Assembly: GCA_029211145.1 (NCBI GenBank)
Contig: JARGEQ010000092.1
Location: 45,037 to 109,036 of the forward strand
Origin: Marinimicrococcus flavescens
GTDB taxonomy: Bacteria; Pseudomonadota; Alphaproteobacteria; Geminicoccales; Geminicoccaceae
Direction of reading: 5' to 3'
DNA length: 64,000 bases
The notes beneath the pieces were generated by a model. It did no database searches, was not told the origin of the DNA, and saw only the letters and a list, made by a program, of their open reading frames with translations. Shown one piece after another: positions 39,321 to 47,988 of the stretch. Every line of letters starts with the position of its first letter. Positions within the stretch are counted from its first letter, which is position 1. A program made the translations under genes and the position numbers.

Positions 39321-40403
39321 TCAGCCCTCCCGCCGCGCCGGTGCCGCGGCGAGCGCGCCGGCGGCGTCGAAGGCGTAGAGCTGCCCGGGCGCCAGGAACA
39401 CGCTCATGGTGGCCCCCAGCCTGAGGCTGTGAATGCCCTCTTCCTGGACCACGAGGTCGACGCCGTCATGGAGGAGGTGGACGAAGGTCTCCGAGCCGCT
39501 GACCTCGGCCAGCGCCACCTCGGCCGGAAACTCGACGTCGCCCGGACGCCGCCGGGCAATGCCCAGATGGTTGGCGCGCACGCCGAACCGGTACCGGCCG
39601 GCCGGCAGGGCCGCCAGATGGGCGCAGGGCGGGAAGGCGATCCCATCGCCCAGCGACACGCGCCCGTCCGCGATCGTGCCCTCGAGCATGTTCATGGGCG
39701 GGTCGGAGAAGATCCGCGCCACGTCGGTCGAGGCCGGGTGGTGGTAGACTTGGAGGGTCGGGCCGGTCTGGAGGATGCGGCCCTCGCCCATCACCACCGT
39801 TCGTCCGCCCAGGACCAGCGCCTCGAGGGGCTCGGTGGTGGCGTAGACGACCACGGCCCGGCGCTGGGCGAAGATCGCCTGCAGCTCGGCCCTGAGCTCC
39901 TCGCGCAGCTTGTAGTCGAGATTGACCAGCGGCTCGTCGAGCAGCAGCAGGTCGGCCTCCTTGACCAGCGCCCGGCCGATCGCGGTGCGCTGCTGCTGGC
40001 CGCCGGAAAGCTCGGCGGGCAGGCGCCCGAGCAGGTGCTCGATATGCAGGAGGCCCGCCACCTCGCGCACCTTGCGGTCGATCTCGGGGCGCGGCAGGCG
40101 GGCCAGGCGCAGCGGCGAGGCGATGTTGTCGTAGACGGTGAGGGAGGGGTAGTTGATGAACTGCTGGTAGACCATGGCGACGCTGCGCTCGCGCACGGAG
40201 CGGCTTGTGACGTCCGTCCCGTCCACCAGCACGCGGCCCTCGCTCGGCCGGTCGAGGCCGGCCATCAGCCGCATCAAGGAGGTCTTGCCGGCGAGTGTCG
40301 GCCCCAGCAGCACGTTGAGGCCGGGCTCGAGCGTGAGATCCATGCGGTAGAGATGGGTTTCCTTGCCCACCCGCCTGGCCAGCTGCTCGAGCCTTAGCGT
40401 CAT
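39321..40403 (-). CDS. glpS: Glycerol ABC transporter ATP-binding protein
   Basis: 360 residues from ATG 40403, which overlaps the glpD stop (ATGA). Walker A is GPTLAGKTSL, signature LSGGQQQRTAIGRALV, Walker B LLLDEPLVNLD. The switch histidine region reads YATTEPLEALVLGG, without the usual H-loop histidine (position held by Thr). Since GlpT has an intact YVTHDQNEAL but no signature motif, the two subunits probably build one competent site between them. Confidence 0.9.
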   Translation of the reverse strand: MTLRLEQLARRVGKETHLYRMDLTLEPGLNVLLGPTLAGKTSLMRLMAGLDRPSEGRVLVDGTDVTSRSVRERSVAMVYQQFINYPSLTVYDNIASPLRLARLPRPEIDRKVREVAGLLHIEHLLGRLPAELSGGQQQRTAIGRALVKEADLLLLDEPLVNLDYKLREELRAELQAIFAQRRAVVVYATTEPLEALVLGGRTVVMGEGRILQTGPTLQVYHHPASTDVARIFSDPPMNMLEGTIADGRVSLGDGIAFPPCAHLAALPAGRYRFGVRANHLGIARRRPGDVEFPAEVALAEVSGSETFVHLLHDGVDLVVQEEGIHSLRLGATMSVFLAPGQLYAFDAAGALAAAPARREG

Positions 40404-41935
40404 GTCTTTTCTGCCGCCCTTGTGGTGTCCGGCGCCTTGACGGCGAACCACTCGTGCACCCTAGCCTGTGACGGCGCGTCGAGGAACAGGCCGAGCTTGC
40501 TGCGCCGCCAAAGAACGTCCTCGGCGGTGCGTGCCCACTCCTCGCGCACCAGATAGTCGAGCTCCGCCTCGTAGAGGCCCGGGGCCACCGGCTCGCCCAG
40601 CGAGGCCATGTCGGTGGCCTCGCCCAGGACCCGGTCGATGCGGGTGCCGTAGGCGTGGGCGAGGCGGGTGATGAGCTCCGCCGGCACCCACGGCCAGCTG
40701 CGCCGCGTCTGCTCGAGGAAACATCCGAAATCGGCGTCGGCAATGTCGCCGCCGGGCAACGAGGCCTTTGCCGTCCAGGGGCCCTTGCCGATCTTCAGCA
40801 CCGGCGTCAGCCGCTCGAGCGCATGCTCGGCGAGCTTGCGGTAGGTCGTGATCTTGCCCCCGAAGATCGAGAGCAGCGGCGCCCCATCTTCTTCGGTGTC
40901 GAGATCGAAGACATAGTCGCGGGTGACCGCGGAGGGGTTGCCGCTGGCATCGTCGTAGAGCGGGCGCACGCCGGCGAAGCTCCAGACGATGTCCTCGGGC
41001 GTGGTCTGCTTCTCGAAATAGCGGTTCACGGCGCGGCACAGATAGTCGATCTCGTCCCGGGAGATCCGCACCTCGCCCGGATCGCCCTCGAACGGAACGT
41101 CGGTGGTGCCGATCAGGGTGAAGCGCTCATAGTAGGGAATGGCGAAGACGATGCGCTTGTCGTCGTTCTGGAGGATGTAGGGGCGGTCGTGCTCGAAGAG
41201 CCGCGGCACCACGATGTGGCTGCCCTTGACCAGCCGCACCCGGTGCCGGGCGGTCTTCTTGATGTTGTCGTCGAGGAAGGTCTGCACCCAGGGGCCGGCG
41301 GCGTTGACGAGGCCGCGGGCGCGGATCTCGCGGCGCCCGCCGTCGGCGCCTTCCAGCACCGCCACCCAGTGGCCGTTCTCGCGGCGTGCTGCCTTGCAGC
41401 AGGTGCGGGTGAGGATCGCCGCGCCGCGGTCGGCGGCGTCGCGGGCGTTGAGTGCCACCAGCCGGCTGTCGTCGACCCAGCCATCGCTGTAGGTGAAGCC
41501 GGTCTTGTACGCGCTCTTGAGCGGCGTGCCCTCGGGCGTGCTGGAAAGGTCGATCCGGGTCGAGACCGGCAGCAGCTCGCGGCCGCCCAGATGATCGTAG
41601 AGGAAGAGGCCCAGCCGCAGCATCCAGGCCGGCCGCATGCCGGGCCCGTGCGGCAGCACGAAGGTGAGGGGGCTGATGATGTGCGGGGCGGCGCGCAGCA
41701 GGACCTCGCGCTCGATCAGCGCCTCGCGGACCAGCCGGAACTCGTAATATTCGAGATAGCGCAGGCCGCCATGGATGAGCTTGGAGGACCAGCTCGACGT
41801 GTGGCTCGCGAGATCGTCCTTCTCGACGAGGCAGACCTTGAGGCCGCGGCCGGCGGCGTCGCGGGCGATGCCGGCGCCATTGATGCCGCCCCCCACGACC
41901 AGAAGATCGACAGGCTCTCCAGCCAAACCACCCAT
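40400..41935 (-). CDS. glpD: Aerobic glycerol-3-phosphate dehydrogenase
   Basis: 511 residues. FAD-binding VVGGGINGAGIARDAAGRG (13-31), then the GlpD stretch SSKLIHGGLRYLEYYEF and the C-terminal helical domain with RRSWPWVPAELITRLAHAYGTRID. It oxidises glycerol-3-phosphate to dihydroxyacetone phosphate at the inner membrane, feeding quinone. First of the importer operon. No glycerol kinase gene is within the window. Confidence 0.95.
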   Translation of the reverse strand: MGGLAGEPVDLLVVGGGINGAGIARDAAGRGLKVCLVEKDDLASHTSSWSSKLIHGGLRYLEYYEFRLVREALIEREVLLRAAPHIISPLTFVLPHGPGMRPAWMLRLGLFLYDHLGGRELLPVSTRIDLSSTPEGTPLKSAYKTGFTYSDGWVDDSRLVALNARDAADRGAAILTRTCCKAARRENGHWVAVLEGADGGRREIRARGLVNAAGPWVQTFLDDNIKKTARHRVRLVKGSHIVVPRLFEHDRPYILQNDDKRIVFAIPYYERFTLIGTTDVPFEGDPGEVRISRDEIDYLCRAVNRYFEKQTTPEDIVWSFAGVRPLYDDASGNPSAVTRDYVFDLDTEEDGAPLLSIFGGKITTYRKLAEHALERLTPVLKIGKGPWTAKASLPGGDIADADFGCFLEQTRRSWPWVPAELITRLAHAYGTRIDRVLGEATDMASLGEPVAPGLYEAELDYLVREEWARTAEDVLWRRSKLGLFLDAPSQARVHEWFAVKAPDTTRAAEKT

Positions 41936-41974
41936 TCTCCCGCTGTCTGCGACGCCCCGGTGTCGTGGACGATC

Positions 41975-42002
41975 ACTTTATCCCTTGCGGCTGTTTTCGC
42001 AA
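41975..42002 (-). promoter_or_regulatory. Candidate glpD promoter
   Basis: Minus strand: -35 TTGCGA (41997-42002), 16-bp spacer, -10 TAAAGT (41975-41980), about 40 bp before the glpD ATG. An inverted repeat CTTGCG-N8-CGCAAG spans 41984-42003. Confidence 0.45.
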
Positions 42003-42007
42003 GTGAA
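41996..42007. promoter_or_regulatory. Candidate GlpR operator at glpD
   Basis: TTCG-N4-TGAA overlapping the candidate -35. It shares the TTCG-N4-YGAA pattern with the site upstream of glpR. The pattern resembles the E. coli GlpR half-site arrangement. Confidence 0.4.
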
Positions 42008-42039
42008 AGGCAGAGGCGGGCAAGGTGAAAACCCGCGGC

Positions 42040-42810
42040 CTACTCCGCTGCCGCGACGAACAGCTCGCGCTCGGCCGCGCGCAGCGCATCGCCCAGGGGT
42101 GCGGGCGGCGGCGCGTCGGTGAACAGCGCGTCGATCTGATCGACATGGCCCAGGCGCACCATGGCGCTGCGGCCGAACTTGCTGTGGTCGGCGGCAAGAA
42201 ACACCTTGCGCGAGTTGGCGATGATCGCCTGGGCGACGCGGACCTCCTGGTAGTCGAAGTCGAGGAGCGTGCCGTCGAGATCGATGCCGCTGATGCCGAT
42301 GATGCCGAAATCCACCTTGAACTGGCGGATCAGGTCGATGGCCGCCTCGCCGACGATCCCCCGGTCGCGGGCCCGGACGATTCCGCCGGCGACGATGACC
42401 TGGAAGTCGGCCTTGCCGGCCAGCATGCCGGCGACGTTCAGGTTGTTGGTGATGATCCGCAGGCCCTGATGCTCCATCAGCGCCTTGGCGACCTCCTCGG
42501 TGGTGGTGCCGATATTGATGAAGATCGAGGCGGCGTCGGGGATGTGCTCGGCGACCAGCCGGGCGATGCGGCGCTTTTCCGCCAGATGCAGGACCTGGCG
42601 GGTCTGGTAGGCGAGGTTCTCGACGCTGGAGGGCAGCCCTGCGCCGCCATGGTAGCGGCGCAGCAGCGCCTTTCGGCACAGATCGTTGATGTCGCGGCGG
42701 ATCGTCTGCGGCGTCACCTGGAACTTCTGCGCGAGCGCCTCGATGCTGGCGAAGCCCTGCCGCCGGACCAGCTCCAGGATCTGCTCGCGGCGCTCGCTCT
42801 CGTTGGCCAT
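42040..42810 (-). CDS. glpR: DeoR-family glycerol regulon repressor
   Basis: 256 residues. N-terminal DeoR helix-turn-helix ([25 protein letters not shown], about 20-44) and a DeoRC sensor domain with [14 protein letters not shown] and [19 protein letters not shown], the sugar-phosphate-binding fold. It probably binds glycerol-3-phosphate. Located directly upstream of glpD on the same strand with 104 bp between them. The start at 42810 is the family-like [15 protein letters not shown]; the frame is open further upstream. Confidence 0.92.
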   Translation of the reverse strand: MANESERREQILELVRRQGFASIEALAQKFQVTPQTIRRDINDLCRKALLRRYHGGAGLPSSVENLAYQTRQVLHLAEKRRIARLVAEHIPDAASIFINIGTTTEEVAKALMEHQGLRIITNNLNVAGMLAGKADFQVIVAGGIVRARDRGIVGEAAIDLIRQFKVDFGIIGISGIDLDGTLLDFDYQEVRVAQAIIANSRKVFLAADHSKFGRSAMVRLGHVDQIDALFTDAPPPAPLGDALRAAERELFVAAAE

Positions 42811-42852
42811 GCTGCACTTTTCCGATGATGCGTCGGCAGCCGGGCCGCCGTC

Positions 42853-42867
42853 ATGTTCGAATCCGAA
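42853..42867. promoter_or_regulatory. Candidate GlpR operator upstream of glpR
   Basis: ATGTTCG-N4-CGAA, 43 bp before the glpR ATG. It matches the E. coli GlpR consensus core TTCG-N4-CGAA with the adjacent ATG extension. Suggests autoregulation. Confidence 0.45.
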
Positions 42868-42940
42868 GGCGGCCTTATCCTGCCTCACCGGCGCGCCGCT
42901 CGCCAGCCCCGGGCTGGCGGCCCGGGAGATCGGACCACGA

Positions 42941-42950
42941 TGGTATACCA
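42941..42950. promoter_or_regulatory. GntR/FCD-type operator 1
   Basis: Perfect palindrome TGGTATACCA, the kind of T-GT-N2-AC-A site bound by FCD-subfamily GntR regulators. Upstream of TRAP system 2. Confidence 0.55.
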
Positions 42951-42993
42951 AAGCGCAAATTCGCGGCCTGTCCCTCGTTGACGCTGCCGCGCG

Positions 42994-43003
42994 TGGTATG
43001 CCA
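42994..43003. promoter_or_regulatory. GntR/FCD-type operator 2
   Basis: TGGTATGCCA, one mismatch from operator 1. The centres are 53 bp apart, five helical turns. A TTGACG -35-like hexamer lies at 42978-42983 just upstream, so binding here would occlude the core promoter. Confidence 0.5.
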
Positions 43004-43030
43004 AGGTTCCTTTCATCAAAAAATGGAGCG

Positions 43031-43052
43031 GCGGCGGCAACAAAGCCGCCGC
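43031..43052 (+). other. Leader hairpin of TRAP operon 2
   Basis: 8-bp stem GCGGCGGC/GCCGCCGC with loop AACAAA, 21 nt before the ATG of the binding-protein gene and outside the ribosome site. It may stabilise the mRNA 5' end. Confidence 0.45.
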
Positions 43053-43073
43053 ACGACAGGGGGCTAAACGGAC

Positions 43074-44063
43074 ATGACCAGGAGCAGGATGGGAGCCTGT
43101 GCCACGGCCGCTCTGCTGGCTGCGGGCGTCGTCTCGACGTCGCTCGCCGCGGCCGAGATCCAGTTCGGCACGACCAGCCCGCCGGGCGGCATGCAGTATC
43201 TGTCGTCGGAGGAGTTCACCAAGCGCATGAACGAGCGCCTGGGCGACTATGGCGAGATGGTGCTCTACCATTCGAGCCAGCTCGGCGGCGACCAGGAGAT
43301 GCTGCAAAAGCTCAAGCTGGGCACGCTGGACATGTCCCAGCCCTCGACGATCACCTCCACCGTCGTTCCCGAGTTCGGCATGTTCGACCTGCCCTATCTC
43401 GTGAAGGACCGCGAGCACATGGCGTGCATCGCCAAGGAGATCGTCTGGCCCGAGCTGGCGCCCAAGCTCGAGGAAAAGGGCTACAAGCTGGTCGGCGTCT
43501 GGGAGAACGGCTTTCGCCAGATCACCAACAATACGAGGCCGATCAACACGCCCGAGGACCTGAGCGGCCTCAAGATCCGCACGCCCAAGGGCGTGTGGCG
43601 CGTGAAGATGTTCGAGACCTACGGGGCAGCGCCCATCCCGATGGCCTTCTCCGAGGTGTTCGTGGGCCTGCAGACCGGGGTGATCGACGGCCAGGAGAAC
43701 CCGTTCGGCAACATCAATGCCGGCAAGTTCCAGGAGGTCCAAAAGTACCTCTCGGAAAGCAACCACGTCTACACGCCGAGCTTCCCGACCGCGAGCCTGC
43801 GCAAGTTCAAGGCCTATCCCGAGGAGGTCCAAAAGACGCTGCTCGAGACTGCGGCGGAGGTCCAGAGCTGGACCTACGAGAAGGCGGCGGCCCTCGACGA
43901 GGAGATCCGCCAAAAGCTGATCGACGGCGGCATGGAATACAACAAGGCCGATCGCGAGGCTTTCGTGAAGGCCAGCCAGCCGGTCTACGACGCCTTCGCC
44001 GAGGAGGTGCCGGGCGGCAAGGAGCTGATCGAGAGGGCGCTCGCGCTCGCCGACGGCTGCTGA
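43074..44063 (+). CDS. TRAP transporter solute-binding protein (DctP), system 2
   Basis: 329 residues with a signal peptide (to about residue 27, SLAAA). DctP features: [36 protein letters not shown], where the Arg of KIRT is the carboxylate ligand, and [14 protein letters not shown]. First gene of an operon with dctQ, dctM, a crotonase and a CoA-transferase. Ligand unknown, probably an organic acid catabolised as a CoA thioester. Confidence 0.92.
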   Translation: MTRSRMGACATAALLAAGVVSTSLAAAEIQFGTTSPPGGMQYLSSEEFTKRMNERLGDYGEMVLYHSSQLGGDQEMLQKLKLGTLDMSQPSTITSTVVPEFGMFDLPYLVKDREHMACIAKEIVWPELAPKLEEKGYKLVGVWENGFRQITNNTRPINTPEDLSGLKIRTPKGVWRVKMFETYGAAPIPMAFSEVFVGLQTGVIDGQENPFGNINAGKFQEVQKYLSESNHVYTPSFPTASLRKFKAYPEEVQKTLLETAAEVQSWTYEKAAALDEEIRQKLIDGGMEYNKADREAFVKASQPVYDAFAEEVPGGKELIERALALADGC

Positions 44064-44135
44064 TCAAGGGCGCCCCGGCACGGCTCGCCGGGGCGCCTTC
44101 CGCAGCTCCCGTCCCTCCGCTCCGGCCCGAGGATC

Positions 44136-44657
44136 ATGACGCCAGTACAGATGTTCCGCCGCGTGCTCGAGCACTCGCTCGTCGGCTTTTGCATCTTTCT
44201 CATCGTCGCCCTGACGGTGCTCATCTCCGCTGCCGCCATCACCCGCAAGTTCGGTGTGCCGTTCGGCTGGTACGACGAGGTGGCCTCGGTGATGCTCGCC
44301 TGGCTCACCTATTACGGCGCCGCCTACGCCGCGCTGCGCCGCTCGCATATCGGCGTGCCCTCCATCGTCGGGCTCATGCCGCCCGGGGTGCGGGTGGCGC
44401 TGGTGCTGTTCGGCCAGGCGCTCGTGCTCGGCTTCTTCGGGCTGGTCGCGTGGTTCGGCTGGCAGGTGCTGGTGATCCTCGAGGGCGACACGATGATCAC
44501 GCTGCCCTGGGTCCCGGTGCGGCTCACCCAGTCGGTGATCCCGATCGGCGCCGTCCTCTTCATCGTGGCCGATCTCCTGACCCTGCCCGAGCGGCTGGCC
44601 GAGGCCGCCCAGGGGGCGCCGGCGCGTGACGGCGAGCTTGCCGAGGTGCTGCGATGA
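44136..44657 (+). CDS. TRAP transporter small permease (DctQ), system 2
   Basis: 173 residues with four hydrophobic helices; signature RKFGVPFGWYDEVASVMLAWLTYYGAAYAALRRSHIGV. Its end overlaps dctM by 4 nt. The 72-bp gap after dctP contains no clear terminator. Confidence 0.9.
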   Translation: MTPVQMFRRVLEHSLVGFCIFLIVALTVLISAAAITRKFGVPFGWYDEVASVMLAWLTYYGAAYAALRRSHIGVPSIVGLMPPGVRVALVLFGQALVLGFFGLVAWFGWQVLVILEGDTMITLPWVPVRLTQSVIPIGAVLFIVADLLTLPERLAEAAQGAPARDGELAEVLR

Positions 44658-45937
44658 CCGCGGTCGCGATGCTGGGCGGGCTGATGGCCCTGGTCCTGAT
44701 CAACATCCCCATCGCCGTGGCGCTGGGCATCGTCGCCATGGCGGGGATCTGGCAGGCCTACGGCTTCGACGCCCTGCTCGACAGCGCCATCACCCTCTAC
44801 GAGGGGGCGACGAGCTTCCCGCTGCTGGCGATCCCGCTCTTCGTGCTGGCCGGCGCCATCATGAACTGCTCGGGCATCTCGCGCCGGCTGATCGCGTTCA
44901 CCTCCGCGCTGGTCGGTTTCGTGCGCGGCGGCCTCGCCATGGTCAACGTCGCCGCCTCCATGTTCTTCGCCGAGATCTCTGGCTCGGCGGTGGCCGACGT
45001 CGCGGCCCTGGGCTCGATCCTCATCCCCGCCATGAAGAAGCGGGGCTATTCCAGCGAGTTCTCGGCCGCGGTGACGTCCTCGGCGGCCTCGCTGGCGATC
45101 ATCATCCCGCCCTCGATCCCGATGATCCTCTATGCCGTCATGGCCGACACCTCGGTGGTGCAGCTCTTCGTGGCGGGGATCGTGCCGGGCGTGCTGGGCG
45201 GCCTTCTTCTCATGGGCACCGCCTACGTCTTTGCCGTGCGCCACAACTTCCCCGTCGAGGAAGCCTTCCAGCTCAAGCGCCTGTGGTCGACCTTCCGCGA
45301 GGCGCTGTGGGCCTTCATGCTGCCGGTGATCATCCTGGGCGGCATCTTCGGCGGCTTCGTCACGGCGACCGAAGGGGCGGGGCTTGCGGTCGTGGCAGCT
45401 CTGGTCATCGGCGGGCTGGTCTATCGCGAGCTGAGCTGGACCGAGCTCTACGAGAGCCTCAAGGAAGGTGTCGTCCAGACCGCGGTGGTGATGCTGCTCG
45501 TCGCCACCTCCGCGCTGCTCGGCCAGTTCCTGACCCAGACCCGCGTGCCCCAGGCGCTGGCCCAGGGCATCGTCGAGTTCACCCAGAACAAGTACGTCGT
45601 GCTGATGCTGCTCAACGTGCTGTTCCTGCTGCTGGGCTTCTTTCTGCACGGTGCGGCGGCCATCATCCTCGTGGTGCCGATCGTCATGCCGATCGTCCAC
45701 CTGATCGGCATCGATCCCGTCCATTTCGGCCTGATCGTCACCCTCAACCTCGCCATCGGCCAGCAGACGCCGCCGGTGGCCAGCGTCCTCATGACCGCCT
45801 GCTCGATCGCCAAGGCGGACATATGGGCGGTGAGCCGGGTGAACGTCGCCTTCGTGGGCGTGCTGCTCTTCGTCCTCGTGCTCGTCACCTACGTGCCGGC
45901 GGTGCCCATGAGCCTCGTCGAGCTGTTCTACCGTTAG
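44654..45937 (+). CDS. TRAP transporter large permease (DctM), system 2
   Basis: 427 residues with about twelve hydrophobic helices; EISGSAVADVAALGSILIPAM, SSAASLAIIIPPSIPMI and NLAIGQQTPPVASVLMT are DctM landmarks. Transport channel of system 2. Followed 12 nt later by the crotonase gene. Confidence 0.93.
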   Translation: MTAVAMLGGLMALVLINIPIAVALGIVAMAGIWQAYGFDALLDSAITLYEGATSFPLLAIPLFVLAGAIMNCSGISRRLIAFTSALVGFVRGGLAMVNVAASMFFAEISGSAVADVAALGSILIPAMKKRGYSSEFSAAVTSSAASLAIIIPPSIPMILYAVMADTSVVQLFVAGIVPGVLGGLLLMGTAYVFAVRHNFPVEEAFQLKRLWSTFREALWAFMLPVIILGGIFGGFVTATEGAGLAVVAALVIGGLVYRELSWTELYESLKEGVVQTAVVMLLVATSALLGQFLTQTRVPQALAQGIVEFTQNKYVVLMLLNVLFLLLGFFLHGAAAIILVVPIVMPIVHLIGIDPVHFGLIVTLNLAIGQQTPPVASVLMTACSIAKADIWAVSRVNVAFVGVLLFVLVLVTYVPAVPMSLVELFYR

Positions 45938-45949
45938 GAGCTGCCGTCC

Positions 45950-46732
45950 ATGGCTGGAACCATCACCGTCGACATGCTCGAGCCGGGCATTGCCCGGGTG
46001 CTGATCGACCACCAGGAACGCCTCAACGCCATGAGCGTCGCCATGTGGCGGCGCATGGGCGAGATCATGCAAGAGCTCGACGCCGACGCCTCGATGCGCT
46101 GCGTGATCCTGCGCGGCGCCGGCGACAAGGCCTTCGGCGCCGGCGCCGACATCTCCGAGTTCGAGCAGACCCGCAGCTCGGCCGCCCAGGCGCGGGAATA
46201 TGCAGGCAAGGTGCACGGCACGCTGGTGGCGGTGCGGGAGTGCCGCCATCCGGTGATCGCCGCCATCAACGGCCTGTGCGTCGGCGGCGGGCTCGAGCTC
46301 GCCACCTGCGCCGATCTCCGGATCGCCGGCGAGAGTTCGCGCTACGGCATCCCGGTCAAGCGGCTGGGGCTGGTGGTGGCCTATGACGAGATGCGCGGCC
46401 TGATCGATCTCGTGGGCAAGGCCAACGCCCTGCGCATCCTGCTCGAAGGCGACATCCTCCACGCCGACGAGGCGCTCAGGATGGGCCTGGTCAACCGCCT
46501 CGTGCCCGACGCCGAACTCGACGCGCGGGTGCTGGACTCGGCCCGCAGGATCGCCGAGGGGGCGCCGTTGGTGGCGCGCTGGCACAAGAAGTTCGCCAAC
46601 CGCCTGATGGACCCGCGCCCGCTCTCCGCCGAGGAGAACGACGAGAGCTTCCACTGCTTCGACACCGAGGACTTCAAGATCGGCTCGCGCTCCTTCCTCG
46701 CGAAGGAAAAGCCGAGCTTCAAGGGCCGCTGA
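45950..46732 (+). CDS. Crotonase-family protein lacking both hydratase glutamates
   Basis: 260 residues. The crotonase fold is clear: FGAGADISEFEQ and INGLCVGGGLELATCADLRIA form the oxyanion hole. However, YGIPVKRLGLVVAYDE and ANALRILLEGD hold no Glu at the positions of rat hydratase Glu144 and Glu164. It is therefore probably not a simple enoyl-CoA hydratase; a lyase, decarboxylase or hydrolase role is more likely. It lies between TRAP 2 and a CoA-transferase, which suggests action on a CoA thioester of the imported acid. Confidence 0.85.
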   Translation: MAGTITVDMLEPGIARVLIDHQERLNAMSVAMWRRMGEIMQELDADASMRCVILRGAGDKAFGAGADISEFEQTRSSAAQAREYAGKVHGTLVAVRECRHPVIAAINGLCVGGGLELATCADLRIAGESSRYGIPVKRLGLVVAYDEMRGLIDLVGKANALRILLEGDILHADEALRMGLVNRLVPDAELDARVLDSARRIAEGAPLVARWHKKFANRLMDPRPLSAEENDESFHCFDTEDFKIGSRSFLAKEKPSFKGR

Positions 46733-46756
46733 GACACGAGGGGGACACGTGCCGAC

Positions 46757-47965
46757 ATGACCGCGCTCAAGGGCCTCAAGGTCGTCGATCTCACCCACAT
46801 CATGGCAGGCCCGACCTGCACGCTGATGCTCGCCGACATGGGAGCGGACGTCATCAAGGTGGAGAAGGTGCCGGGCGGCGACGACACCCGCCGCAGCACG
46901 CCGCCCACGATCGGCGAGGAGTCCGCCGCCTACCTCATGATGAACCGCAACAAGCGGGGCATCGCCCTCGACCTCCGCCAGGAGGGCGGCCGCGAGGTGC
47001 TCCACCGCCTCTTGGCCGACGCCGACGTGCTGGTCGAGAACTACCGGCCCAACACCCTGAAGAAGCTGGGCTTCGGCTACGACGTGCTCAAGGAGCGCAA
47101 CCCGGGGCTGATCTACTGCGCGGTCTCCGGCTTCGGCCGCAGCGGGCCTTATGGCGAGCGCGGCGGTTTCGATCTGGTGGCCCAAGCGATGAGCGGCATC
47201 ATGAGCATCACCGGCACCAGCCGCGGCGAGCCGCCGGTCAAGTGCGGGGCGCCCCTGACCGACATCACCGCCGGCCTGCTCTCGGTGATCGGCATCCTGG
47301 CGGCACTGCAGCACCGCAACGCCACCGGCCGGGGCCAGATGGTCGATACCTCGCTCTTCGAGGCGGGCATCATCCATACCTACTGGCAGTCGGCGATGAC
47401 GCTGGCGACCGGCGTCTCGCCCGGCCCGATGGGCTCGGCACACCCTTTGAGCGCGCCCTACCAGGCCTTCGAGACAGAGGACGGCTGGATCGTGGTGGGC
47501 GGCAGCAACCAGTCCAACTGGCTGCGCCTGGTGGAGGTTCTGGAGGCGCCGGAGCTGGCGGCCGACCCGCGCTTTGCGGAGAACCGCGACCGGATGGTCA
47601 ATCTGGAGGCGCTCGAGCAGGCGCTGGCCCCGCACTTCCGACGCCGCCCGAGCGGGGACTGGCTGGCGCGCCTCGAGCGGGCAGGGGTGCCGGCAGGGCC
47701 CGTCTACGACATCGCCCAGATGCACGCCGATCCGCAGACCAAGGCCCGCGAGATGGTGGTCGAGCTGCCGCACAGCAGTCTCGGCACGGTCAAGTCGCTG
47801 GGCCTGCCGGTCAAGTTCTCGGAGACCCCCGGCGGGCCGCGGCGCGGGGCGCCGCTCTACGGCGAGCACACCCGCGAGGTGCTCCTCGAGCGCGGCTTCA
47901 GCGAGGCCGAGATCGACGCGCTGGCCGGCGCCGGCGCCATCGTCGACGGGCGCGCCGCGGCGTGA
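46757..47965 (+). CDS. Class III CoA-transferase (CaiB/BaiF family)
   Basis: 402 residues. N-terminal GLKVVDLTHIMAGPTCTLMLADMGADVIKVE and the catalytic aspartate in GRGQMVDTSLFE are diagnostic; the central helix segment RNKRGIALDLRQEGGREVL is conserved. It transfers CoA between carboxylic acids. Probably activates the acid imported by TRAP 2, before processing by the adjacent crotonase. Confidence 0.92.
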   Translation: MTALKGLKVVDLTHIMAGPTCTLMLADMGADVIKVEKVPGGDDTRRSTPPTIGEESAAYLMMNRNKRGIALDLRQEGGREVLHRLLADADVLVENYRPNTLKKLGFGYDVLKERNPGLIYCAVSGFGRSGPYGERGGFDLVAQAMSGIMSITGTSRGEPPVKCGAPLTDITAGLLSVIGILAALQHRNATGRGQMVDTSLFEAGIIHTYWQSAMTLATGVSPGPMGSAHPLSAPYQAFETEDGWIVVGGSNQSNWLRLVEVLEAPELAADPRFAENRDRMVNLEALEQALAPHFRRRPSGDWLARLERAGVPAGPVYDIAQMHADPQTKAREMVVELPHSSLGTVKSLGLPVKFSETPGGPRRGAPLYGEHTREVLLERGFSEAEIDALAGAGAIVDGRAAA

Positions 47966-47986
47966 GCCGGCGAGGTGCTCGCCGGC
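47966..47986. terminator. Bidirectional hairpin between CoA-transferase and gntR
   Basis: Perfect 9-bp stem GCCGGCGAG/CTCGCCGGC with a 3-nt loop that fills almost the entire 23-nt gap between two convergent stops. No U-tract. Confidence 0.6.
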
Positions 47987-47988
47987 GC

